Shown here in pieces: positions 35,505 through 46,600 of a stretch of DNA of 64,000 nt. Position 1 is the stretch's first letter, and every line of letters starts with the position of its first letter. The stretch covers positions 11,487,411 through 11,551,410 of the forward strand of contig CM038467.1 in the NCBI GenBank assembly GCA_021464415.1, given 5' to 3'. Under the pieces are notes generated by a model. That model made no database searches. It saw only the letters and a program-made list of their open reading frames with translations, and was not told the origin of the DNA. This DNA is from Lonicera japonica. Lineage: Eukaryota; Streptophyta; Magnoliopsida; Dipsacales; Caprifoliaceae. Position numbers and translations under genes: made by a program.

Positions 35505-35672
35505 CTTTTTTTTCTTTGGTCTTACCCATGGGGTGTACAAGCCAGCTTTCATGCACCTCGACTAATTCCTAATTATAGTTTGTGATTGCCTCGGGAAACA
35601 AGCCCAGATGACTCCAAAACTGTCCCAATGGTAACTTTATACCACTCGGCCAGAGGCTTGGTTGTACTTTCA
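35505..35672 (-). mobile_element. SINE (tRNA-derived)
   Basis: On the minus strand the head has a box-A-like TGGCCGAGTGGTATAAAG (about 35655-35638). The tail half has ATTAGTCGAGGTGCATG then AAGCTGGCTTGTACACC, matching the conserved 3' region I know from many eudicot SINEs. An A-rich tail follows (T-run on the plus strand at 35506-35515). Box B is degenerate. The body is about 160 bp. Confidence 0.65.
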
Positions 35673-36246
35673 ATTTAATCAAATTTGTTACACAGCAAGG
35701 TAAATCGACCAAACTAGTAAATCTCTAACCTCCCAAAAAAATTGAATAAGATTAGAGTGTTTTTGTAAAGTCAAATTACCGCGTTGATGCCTTCAACTTA
35801 ATTTACTAATATTTTCTATCATTGGGTGTACAATATTATTAAAATACAAAATTAGTATTTAATCTAGAATTGTAGAGGCGTCTTTACCCAAGCCTGGCCA
35901 CTCCTTTTTTTAAGTTAGTGTTTAGCCCAATATTTTGTATTTTACCCAATTATTTTGCTTTTAGTCCAAGTCCGAAAATCTATTTATTATTTTTTTTTCC
36001 ATTACAATAATAAATTGACTTAGCTGCCCTTTGTGGATATATGATTAGGTTTATTTTGTGGATATATATGCTCAGCAGTTACATTTTGGTGAAAGAACTC
36101 ATTTAAAAATTAATTGATCAAAACTATTTGCACATACGACTGTATAGATATATATGATGTACCAAAAACAATCTATGTATTTTGATTTTTCTAAAACATA
36201 GGAGAGCCATTAGAAGAAGGTAGAGAGAGTAAAGTAAGGAAGCAAC

Positions 36247-36282
<36 letters not shown>

Positions 36283-36861
36283 CCGTATAGGAGGTTTTAA
36301 AATTTGAAATTTTGAATTGCTCATCGCTTTGGAGAGAAGGTAATCATATGCCACGCATTTGCCGTTCTCGCACAGTAAAATCTAAATCCACCGGATCCAC
36401 TCTTTAAAACAAGAGTGATGCAACTTTTTTTTCTTCGTTTTTTTTAGTTAAGAGGTACATTAATCACACTTTAGCCTTTTTATATTTTTGTAAACATATG
36501 AAAATATCTTATTAGTTATGTTGTTACTTTTGTTTTTCAACATTATTGTAGTGCATGTGTCTACGCATAAAGTGTCAATGTATGTATGAACTCTTTTGTT
36601 TGTGTTCAATTCACGTATGCTACCATGGATTTTCTACCTTATTTACACCTTATTATGTTTACATATCTTTGCTAAATCCTTTTACATATAAATACCCATA
36701 TCTATATAATCAAGTAGAAGGAAAAAATGTATAAAGTATAAGGCTAGGATGAATCCTCTAATTTGAATGGTAGATATGTGATTTTAATTCAAATTTTAAA
36801 TTAACCGTCATTCTCTCTCTAGGTATATATATATCTTCTCACCTTCATTACTTCTCTCTTC
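35673..36861. other. Spacer with a GA microsatellite
   Basis: No gene. A (GA)14 run lies at 36250-36277. The 76-codon minus-strand frame crossing it (36124-36354) owes its serine-leucine run to the repeat. Confidence 0.55.
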
Positions 36862-37110
36862 CTCAAACTTTCTCACTTCTCTTTCACACAATATTTCAAA
36901 GATCGAACCACTCAATTACATCTCTCTTCTCAAACCTTCTCACTTCTCTTTCACACAATATTTCAAAGATCGAACCACTCAATTACATCTCTCTTCTCAA
37001 ACATTCTCACTTCTCTTTCACACAATATTACTTATCTATTTCTCAAACCTTCTCACTTCTCTCTCACACAATATATATTTCAAAGATCGGATCACTCAAT
37101 TACATTGAAG
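36862..37110 (+). repeat. 67-bp tandem repeat, about 3.5 copies
   Basis: CTCAAAC starts units at 36862, 36929, 36996 and 37042. The first two spacings are exactly 67 bp, the third is shortened to 46 bp. Each unit carries CTTCTCACTTCTCTTTCACA and, except the shortened one, CAAAGATCG followed by ACCACTCAATTACATC (GATCACTCAATTACATT in the last). Confidence 0.85.
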
Positions 37111-38720
37111 TGACGTACCCTAGTGTATATATATATTAGGCATTTAGTCCTTATTCTTTTAATATGCCTAAATAGAATATTTGTAACTTTTGTTATCACA
37201 TCAAAGTTATAATATATCTCATCACGTATAACGTATAACATACTATAAGGTGCAATTCCACATAACATGAGTTTGCATCACTCAAATATATGTTTGTCTT
37301 TTTCATACAATGTTACCTAATATCTATGTATTACAACATTATGTAATCACTGAATCTTATAGTAGATAAGTATGAAATTTAAATTATATTACGTAGATAT
37401 GAATTCAAAAATTGTTTTAATCCCTTAAAAAACTCTATAAATTTTAGCAATCCCAAAAGTTAGTTAGATGATTACTTAAAATATCATTAATTATAGTAGA
37501 TAAGTTATAAAATTCAAAGTTTGTATATTATGTAAATTTTAATTCAAAAATCGCTTAAATCCCTTTAAAAAAATTCATAAATTTTAGCAAGCTTAAAAAT
37601 TAGTTAGATAATAAATTTGAACCAAAAAAGTTATAGAGGGTATCATTGAAAATACATAATTATTTTTAAAAGGCATCAAAAATATTAAAAAAAAATAAAG
37701 GTTGTAATTAATTATCTGTACCTTTGGTCTAATAACTAATTTGCAAAATAAATTAGATTAAATACAAAACAATTCAAATATTTTGGATTAAAAAACAAAA
37801 AGGCCCTTATTGAAAAGGAGAAATAAATACATATATTTTCTTAGATTATTTTTTCATGTCGTTTTAATTTTGATAAATAATCATGCATGGATTGCAAAGA
37901 AAACTATAAGACCTCAAGTGCTACTTTTGAGCAATTATTAAGAAAAAGCACAATAAACAATCCCAATGGAAAAGGTTGTACCTTAGAACTTTTAGACTGA
38001 CCTAACTTTGACAAGCAATATCAAATTAGCCTACAAGTGGATGGTAAGAGCTCATTTGATAATAATAATAATATATATATATATATATATATGTAGTGAT
38101 TATAATTAGCGCGCCTTACTTTTTATATATATATATATATTTAACAACTCGAGAGATAAATTTGTTCATGATTATCACTAGCCAATTTTTTATGGACAAA
38201 AAAAAATTAAATTATTGTTTTGGACCTTTAAGACTATTTGAAAGCTATTCCTTTCTTGTAAGCTTGGCATCTCTTTTATGTTTTTTATGTTGTGCTGTTC
38301 TTTTTTTTTTTTTTTTTTAGTGTTTGGGCTTTTGCTTTCAATTGTAATCAAACTAATTAATAATATACATATTTGCAATCTCTCTGGCCAAATTAGCTTT
38401 TCATCTTTCGGCATTAAAGACGTGATTAATTAATTAATACAGTTCTATAATTTTATGTCCCAAAAAATTAAAGGACTGCTCATAATATTGGCTTTTTGTC
38501 TTCTTTTGATCTTTATAATTTTATTGTTTCTTAACGTATACATGCCTTACGTAAAGGTAATTGGACTCATGAGCACGTTGAGTAGGATTCAAACTTGAAG
38601 ATTAAAAGTTTTAATCAAGTTCGGTTTTGATCTTTATTTGGTCCCGAGACTGCTAAATTATATATATCAGGTCTCCGAGGATTAGATGTACACTAACTGT
38701 GACCACTGGTTTGTACAAAT
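37111..38720. other. AT-rich spacer
   Basis: No gene. TA repeats occur at about 38072-38091 and 38127-38140, and a T-run at 38300-38319. Confidence 0.5.
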
Positions 38721-38923
38721 TTGTTATTTTGGCATATTTTCTAATTTAATTTTTTAATGAAATTTGGTGAAGACGATCAATATATTTCAATCTTGTTATT
38801 TACCTACTTCTCGGTTGAATTTTTTAATAAAATTTAGTTGAAATGATCTACACACATCATAGAGATTGTCTCTGCCAAATTTTATTAAAAAAATTAATTG
38901 AGAAGTGTACCAAAATAGCTAAT
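38721..38923. mobile_element. Decayed MITE sharing GATGATCT arms
   Basis: The left arm (TTATTTTGGCATATTTTCTA then AAATTTGGTGAAGACGATC) and the right arm read in reverse (TTAGCTATTTTGGTACAC then AAATTTGGCAGAGACAATC) are inverted copies. The inner modules match those of the 32990 and 39602 elements. I could not identify a target duplication. Confidence 0.55.
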
Positions 38924-39540
38924 CCGTATATCTTTAATTGTTCCAAGAAAAAAAAAATTCTAAATAGAGTATATATATATACACGACTACTAAAAAAAAT
39001 TAAAATTTGGTCCTAAACCCCATAGGGCTGTCAAACCAACTGTTCCGGTCAGTGGAGTGATTGCCGGACGAATTTTCAACGCGATTGATTAAATAGTTAA
39101 ATAGCTTAAAATATTTATTAGGATGCAATGGTGGAGACATATTCTGAACTAATCAATTTCAAATTAAAGATTGGAATTTTTATAAAAGCATTATGAACTC
39201 AATGCATAAAGCAATCTATGATATTAACCTCGTCCTGCATTTAGACATGGTTTGTTGCCCTACAAAGGTCTTTGTCTCTTTCTTCGGCTTGCAGATTTTT
39301 ATAATACATTTTCAATTATTAACACTTATTAGCATCATACAAAAAATAAATAAAAAATACTATTAACATTATAAGATTTGTTTAATTGATTATCTATAAT
39401 ACAAATCAAGGAAATACTATTCATTAATTTGGCCACTATCTTTTTTAATCCAAATGTCATAAATCAATTCAACAATCTAATTATCAAGATTGATTCAACA
39501 ATCCAATGGCACATAATTTGATACATTTAGAATATTAATT
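38924..39540. other. AT-rich spacer
   Basis: Nothing recognisable. Confidence 0.5.
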
Positions 39541-41850
39541 TATTTAGTTATGTTCTCCTCTCTAACTTACAAAATTAATACATTTAGAATATTAATTTAT
39601 TGGGGAAGGATCTTAAGAGGACCAACTTTTTGGTCCTTAAATGCGGACCAATCATTTTGAGGAAGTAAATATATGAATTTTTTGATGAAACTTGGTGAAG
39701 ATGATCTCTATGATTAGTAGATCACCTTCACCAAATTTCATCAAAAAATTCAATCGGGAACAAGGTTAACTAAAAAAATTATATATATGTGCGTTTCTGG
39801 CCTTTAAAATTTAAGATGTTTAGCTAACCCACTTACCAGATGAATTTTTTGATGAAATTTGGTAGAGATGATCTACTCATGAAGATCATCCTCACCAAGT
39901 TTCATAAAAAAATTCATATGTTTACTTCCTCAAAATGATTGGTCCACATTTAAGGACCAAATAAATGGTACTCTTTAGAACCTTCCCCTTAATTTATTTA
40001 GTTATGTTTTGATACAATTTTAAAATTAATAAGGTAATTTACTATTTTGATATAAGAGCTAAGCATAAGGATATTTATTTAACATCCTCTTTAAATCTTC
40101 TTCTATGTAAAATTAACTATTTTATTAGTTTTCTTTTCTTTTTCTTTTTTTTTCTTTTTTCAACTATTTTTTTATAACTTTTATTTTTTGTGTTTTGGTT
40201 ATTGGCAATTTTTTTTGTTAATTATTAATTTATTTAGTTATGTTCTCCTCTCTAACTTACAAAATTAATACATTTAAAATATTAATTTATTTAGTTATGT
40301 TTTGGAATAGAAAGTAAAACTCATAATTTAAAATTAATAAGGTAATTTACTATTTTGATACAAGAGCTAAGTATAAGGATATTTATTTAACACCCACTTT
40401 AAATCTTCTTCTATGTAAAATTAACTATTTTATTAGTTTTATATTTTACTTTTTTTAACTATTTTTTTATAACTTTTTTTTTGGTTATCGGCAATTTTTT
40501 TTTAATTGAGTAGATAAAATGTAGAGCGAAGCTAAGGAAACCATAACTCAGATATACTAATTATTTTATTTCATTTTTAGAGTTTTTAAAATTATATTAA
40601 GTTTAATCTAATTAATTTCGTAAGATAATCTAATTAATTCCATAAAAAACTCAAACAATCTAATTAATTCCATAAAAAATTCAATGAAATTTGTTTTCAA
40701 CCTTAAATAACTATTTTTTTACAGGTGGTTTTATTACTATTCTCGACTTCTTACCATTAATTCCCTTTTTGAGATTTCATTAAATTGATCCATCTAAACC
40801 ATTGATTAACTTTAACCATCAGTTGAGATGGACTTACAAAAAAAATATAGTGACTTAATAATTTATATTATTTATTTTTAACTGAATCATGTTTTCCTTT
40901 TCCCTTTCCCGTGGTTGAGTATCAGGTATATCTGTGCACTATTTGTTTGAAGAAGAATGTAAAATTAAAAACCTCCATTTTTTCCTTCTATGCATTTACT
41001 TTTACGATAAATGATTAGAACATGACTGATTATTCTAACTCTGAAACGATACTTTTAAGTACATTATATCTTATTGGTTTGATATTTAAAAAATGCCATT
41101 GAAAGAATAATTAGTTATGCTATAATTTACAGTTTTTCTTTTCCTTTTCAGGTGTCTTAAATTTATTTATTTTGACGTACATAACTAATGTACTAAATCC
41201 TATGGTAAAAAGAAATAAAAAAATATTATCTTATGGAATTAATTAGATTAAACTTAGTATAATTTTAAGAAGTCTAAAAATGAAATAAAATTATTAGTAT
41301 ATCTGAGTTGCGGTTCCCTTAGCTTCGCTTCAAGTTTTATCTACTCAATTAACAAAAAACTTGCCAATAAAATAGTTAAAAAAAGAAAAAAGAAAAAGAA
41401 AATAAAACTAATAAAATAGTTAATTTTACATAGAAGATAATTACATTAAAACTGTGTTTTAGTTCATTGAACCTTTCAATTCAATAAAAATTTGTTTTCA
41501 ACATTAAATAACTATTTTTTTACAAGTGATTTTATTGCTATGACTTATTATTCTAACTCTAAAACGATACTTTTTTTTTATTAACGTTTCAATTCTTTCA
41601 ATGACATTTTTGAAATATTCAACAAATAAGATATAATGTACTTAATTATATTACAGCTGTATTTTTGTTCATTGAACCTTTCAATTCAAATACTTACAAT
41701 TCAGATAATTTGTTTTCAACCTTAAACCACCATTTTTTTACATGTGATTTTATTCTTATTTTTGATTTCTTCCAATTAATTACCTTTTTGGAATTTTGTT
41801 AAATTAATTCGTTTCAACCATTAAGTTTAACCACCATTAAGTAAAGAGAG
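39541..41850. repeat. Mosaic of direct and inverted duplications
   Basis: A unit beginning TATTTAGTTATGTTCTCCTC occurs at 39541 and 40231. Without the inserted MITE the two copies are about 293 bp long. A segment around GAGTAGATAAAATGTAGAGC (about 40440-40640) reappears inverted at about 41215-41430. A third block with AATTTGTTTTCAACCTTAAA occurs at about 40690, 41488 and 41708. No coding content is recognisable. Confidence 0.7.
39602..39989. mobile_element. MULE-type MITE, about 388 bp, with 9-bp target duplication
   Basis: Tips: GGGGAAGGATCTTAAGAGGA and, read from the right, GGGGAAGGTTCTAAAGAGTA. The inverted repeats include TTGGTCCTTAAATG and ACCAATCATTTTGAGGAAGT and continue into GAATTTTTTGATGAAACTTG. 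TAATTTATT flanks both sides (39593-39601 and 39990-39998). The tandem copy at 40231 lacks the insert and shows the single target sequence. Confidence 0.85.
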
Positions 41851-42649
41851 TTAATGAATGATATTTTATGTGACCATTGTCATACATGGACAATCTAAAG
41901 GTTAAAATGCATATTTCTAATCTAATCCAATAGTTAAAATCACACATAATTTATTTTTATTTAAATATATATATTCTAGAGACTCCACTTTTTTTTTCTC
42001 ACTTTACTTACACGTATCACCTACCCCCCAACCCCACACTTTCCCCTTCCCCCTTGCATATAACTTTTAAAATTGTAAAATTTTAATTAATATAATAATA
42101 TGAGTATTTTCTAAAAATGATATATTTTATCTAAAACCCTTAATTTGAGATATAAGAAAAAAAAGTGAGACTTAATTTGTGACCAAAAAAAGTAATACAA
42201 ATGTAGATTGATTGATGGTAAAATAATATCATGTTTTCTCTTGTGTGAAATATATCCAACCCAAATGGTTACTAACCTTTTGTATTTCTTAATTGGTATT
42301 TTCACTAAACATGTCAATACTTTATTTGGATCGTGTTCATATGGTACTTTATTGAATTTTAGATGTTATCGTTTCGGATTTAAATGAATGACTTTCTTTT
42401 CCTTGGTGAACAAATAATATTTGTTATTTTAATAAATAATTTAAGATAACCAAGTTGAATACGACTAAATATGCAACCATTGCCAAACCTACCAATGTGG
42501 ATATTGGAATATGAATACGATTTATTTATTTGTGTTAATTTTAAACTGATCATGATCGATTCGGTTGAAAAGTGATCGACAATGTAATATCATTTTGTTA
42601 TATTGCGATAAGTGAATAAAATATATAAATCACACACAATTTTATGTTA
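41851..42649. other. AT-rich spacer
   Basis: No gene or bounded repeat. A C-rich patch (CACCTACCCCCCAACCCCAC) is near 42018. Confidence 0.5.
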
Positions 42650-42947
42650 TGCTCGTGCCCGAGGGCACTCAAAACTTATTTAATTTTAATTAGTTTGTGT
42701 TTTTTTACAAACTATTTCTTTTTTATATTTTGAACTATTTTTTTAAAAACACAATTTACTAAAACACAAATAAATTTTGAATTTATTATAATTTTATGTT
42801 AGAAAAAAAAAGTAAAAATTGAGCTTCTACTGCCAATTAATTATCATGCCATAAGTAAAGTAGATGAAAATAAATAATTTTTGTTGTCCATAAATATAGA
42901 TTTAATTTTTTTGCTATTTCGTGCCCTTGGGCATGTGTATACCCTAG
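42650..42947 (+). mobile_element. Helitron-type 3' end, possible short element
   Basis: GTGCCCTTGGGCAT (42921-42934) forms a hairpin with stem TGCCC/GGGCA. Counting from the end of the stem, 10 bases later comes CTAG (42944-42947) before a T. A related palindrome GTGCCCGAGGGCAC sits at about 42655. The 5' TC end is not identified, so the left boundary shown is only the related palindrome. Confidence 0.5.
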
Positions 42948-43631
42948 TGTTTCCAAAGGAGAGGAAAATATTTCAATAGGAAAAAGTAACTCTTGAGAAG
43001 GTAGAGTTTTCTTCCAACTTACTTAGTTTTGAGGAGTCTAATAAGAAGATATAAATAAGAGTCAATCACACATAAAAAGGAATAAATACTATTAATAGTT
43101 TAATGTAATTCGTGACACACATGATATTTACAATGCTATATATTTAATAATTTCTCGATTTTAAAATATGAGATAATGCAATTAGTATACTTTAATCCGT
43201 ACCAAAGACTCTATCAATTATTAAAATAATATCTTAAATTTTAATTACAATTTTTTTTACCCCTTATACATTTTAATGATAAAGATATCGTATAATTAAC
43301 ATTTTCTGGAGCTTGGTTTTTTCTAATTAATATTTTTGGGCTAGACAGGGGCTTAGGCTAAGCTCAATAAGATTAAGTTAAGCCCAATCATCAAACACGG
43401 GTTATATAACCTAAAAAAAATAAAGAAGGAAGACTTAAATTGGGCCAAAAGTAAAGCCCAATATCCGTAAACCGGCCCGTTATTGACGAACCAACTTAAA
43501 AGGGACCAACCTGCAAAAGCGATTTTGCTTTTTCAACCAAGAAAAATGGCGGGCTAAAGGAAACGTCAAAATATCTTTCCACAGAACTCTCTCACTCTTC
43601 GAAGAAGAAACGCTACTCTATTTCACTTCAG
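42948..43631. other. Upstream region of SPC25
   Basis: No gene. The last about 130 bp before the SPC25 start lack a TATA box, and the sequence becomes CT-rich (ACTCTCTCACTCTTCG) as in TATA-less plant promoters. It contains the E2F-like site listed separately. Confidence 0.45.
43546..43555 (+). promoter_or_regulatory. E2F-like site upstream of SPC25
   Basis: AATGGCGGGC carries the GGCGGG core of E2F sites about 80 bp before the start codon. A match to the full TTTSSCGC-type consensus is incomplete. A cell-cycle site would suit a mitotic gene, but one core word is weak evidence. Confidence 0.3.
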
Positions 43632-46600
43632 ATGAATAGCAGTGCAGAGGACTCTGTACGGGAGGAACTAGGGTTGTTATGCAACCGAGAAATTCAAATT
43701 CAACAACAGAAATTGGACACCGAGACGGCCTTTTTTCAGAAATCTCTTCAATCAGCTAAGGCTAAAGCAAAAGAGACTTTGCGAAATCAAGGTATTCTGC
43801 TTCTCCAATTCGACGAATTAGTATTAATTTACGGTTTTTTACTTGTAGTTTCAGATGATTTATGGTTATAAATGGAGGTTTTTCGTGATGTGTGCTGGAA
43901 GCCTGGAACTAGGGTTTGAATTGGAGTAGGGTTCGCTGGGTGTTTAGCAAGTTGAAGATATAAGGATTGTGTCTTGCATCGTTTTGATTAGGGTTAACTA
44001 CAAAAAGTACAATGTACTTTCACCCAATTTGCAACTTGGACAATGTACAAAATAAATTGATGGTTTGGATATCAAACTTACTGATTGCTTTCATTTAGTA
44101 CTTCTGTTAAGGTTCCAAACTAGCATCGTTAAATAATTGTTGACGTGGCATTGACAAATCTTACTCATCTACCAACTTGGCTTGATGAGTCAGATTTTTT
44201 TTAGGAGCTTGCATATCATATTAAATCATTAAGGGTGATACTATTTAAACCCCACATAATTACCTGTATCAAAACCATGCCACGGTTCTACCCCACAAAT
44301 GAAAAATCAGCACAGCATTACAAATTATTAAAAAAATGAGAAACAAAAGCATCACTACAAGTTTTACACTGAATATATTACCCGTTGGGTACGCTTCAAT
44401 CGATTGTAAATGTAGTTCAACCAACTCTCGTAACTGAAAACATGGGTGCCGGATGTTTTACACTTAATACATCAGGGGTTAATTAGTTTGTTGTCATTAA
44501 CACCATAATTGTTCAAGCTTCACTTTCATTTTTTTTTTCTTTTTAGTTTGTAATTCTCAGTGGCAGATCCGTGGCAGGTGCTTGATACAAATAATTTTGT
44601 AGGGGTTAAATAGTGCCACCCTTAACAATTTAATATGATACGTCAAGTTCCACAAAAAAATCTGATATGCCAAGCTCCTCAAAAAAGAAAAGAAAAGAAA
44701 GAAAATTATCATTTTTCAAGCTAAGTTGGCAAAGGGATAGGATCTGTTAGTGCCACGTCAGCAATTGCTGATGGTGTTAGTTTAGAACTCTAACGGATGT
44801 ACTAAATGGAAAGTTTGATGTCCAATTTGTCAGATTTTTTTTACACTTTCCAAGTTGCAAAATGGGTGGGTGAAAGTACATTGTAGTTTTTTGTAGTTAA
44901 CCCTTTCGATTACTTGATCACTGTTGCTTTAAAATGTGGTAGACATTCCTTTTTCTTATGGTGATGCAAAATCCGAAACTGCCTTTGATTTTGCTTTTGC
45001 AGAGAACCTACGAAAGGCAAAAACTCAACAGAGAGGGGTTGAGGATGATTTGGTGAAAGCTCTTGCAGGTATATCTTGTGCTTTAAGTTTTACTGGTGGT
45101 TTCTTCCACCCCGTTTTTGTATAAATTTTTTATGCGTGTTGGCATAAGCTCTTAAATCTTGACTTGAAATTTTGATTGCATTATGATGATTAGTTGGCAA
45201 CTCTATAGTAGGATTTATTTAAATCAATGACTGCAAGGAACCACAGCCGTTTTTCTAATTCATTTGTGGTTTGTGATATTGAAATTGATGAAAAAAAAAA
45301 TTAAAATTAAAATTCCCTTAATGTATTTGCCTTCTAACCACTCTGATTGACATGGTAGTTTTTGGGATATTAGTATGTTTTACTTATGCGTGGGCATGTG
45401 GCAGTTTTACCCAAAAAAAAAGGGACAATGGGATAAGGACAAGGTTAGGTTAATAAATAGTGGCTTGTTAGTAAACCATTGAATTTGTAAAGTTTCACTA
45501 AAGAGATTGAAAATTCCTTGTAGAGAATATCAATGAAATTTTCAGTTACAAGAATGTACTTAATTAACTCAATATTATTCGAAAGTTGATTTCAGGTCAT
45601 CAGATAAAATTTTGACTACTAGTCAAATACTCGGGGAAGCTATAGAAGAAGTTCACTAATTTTGGACTACTATTCATAAGTATCTGCTTTTTTCAGTTAC
45701 ACAAGTTTTGTTCCTTTGACACTTGACATGCATAATTCATGAATTAAAACCTCAGGTGAGGATGCTCTTCTTTCTCAACTGAGCACACTGCCATTGGCGT
45801 CTTAGTCAAAAGAATTCTTGGCAAGTTATTAGGACAATTGAAGAAACCAAATCAACCCATTCAAAAGGGTACAATGTGCCATAATGTTTAAATTAGCTGC
45901 AAACTTTCATTATGTTTTAACTTAGTTCAAAGAGTTTCCTCATTATTAAATTTCATTTTGATTTTAAAAGTCAACCTCTCTGCCATTAATCTGCAAACAA
46001 TGACTGCTGATTCTCAATATTTCCTGGCACCAACACTTCATACATTTTGAGAAGCTTTGTATTTCCTTTTTCCTTCGTACTTTCATTTTCCAAAGTTTAC
46101 TGTCAAAATATCATTAAAGGTTTTCTTGTAGTTCAAGGCCAATTGATATCTTTATGTGAATCTCAAAAGTTAAACAATTCAAATTGCATGTATGTGTCCA
46201 CCTTGATGAAGAAAACATGAACTCAATTAATTTAGATTTGATTTCCCTTGTAATGAGTTTGCAGTGAAAACCCGTAAAGAGGCAAAATGGATGGCCACTG
46301 TAGACTCCATATCTGCTACAAAGGCAAGAGTACAAGAACTGAAAAGAATTGTGGAGGATCGAAAGGCCAGAATAGATGAGCATGCAGCACTAATATATCA
46401 ACAAAATGAAGGTAACTGTCTTCCTTTTTACTGGTTGGCCTCTCAGTTTTTTTTGGTGAGCTTTGTATTAAAAGTGAAAGTTATTGATATCTACAGTACC
46501 TAGCCGTCTTTGGACGATGTTGTGTTATATGTCTGTTGTTTTTCTCCCGATATGCGTCATTTCATGTGGCTCAATGTCCAAAAAAGGCGCAAGGCGGGTT

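Noticed and set aside
36124..36354. Minus-strand frame with a Ser-Leu run
   Set aside because: The run is produced by the (GA)n microsatellite.
45756..45806. Possible extra SPC25 exon after CCTCAG in intron 2 (GEDALLSQL...)
   Set aside because: It would introduce a stop after 16 codons, and the family joins ALA directly to VKTRKEAK, which is what skipping it gives.
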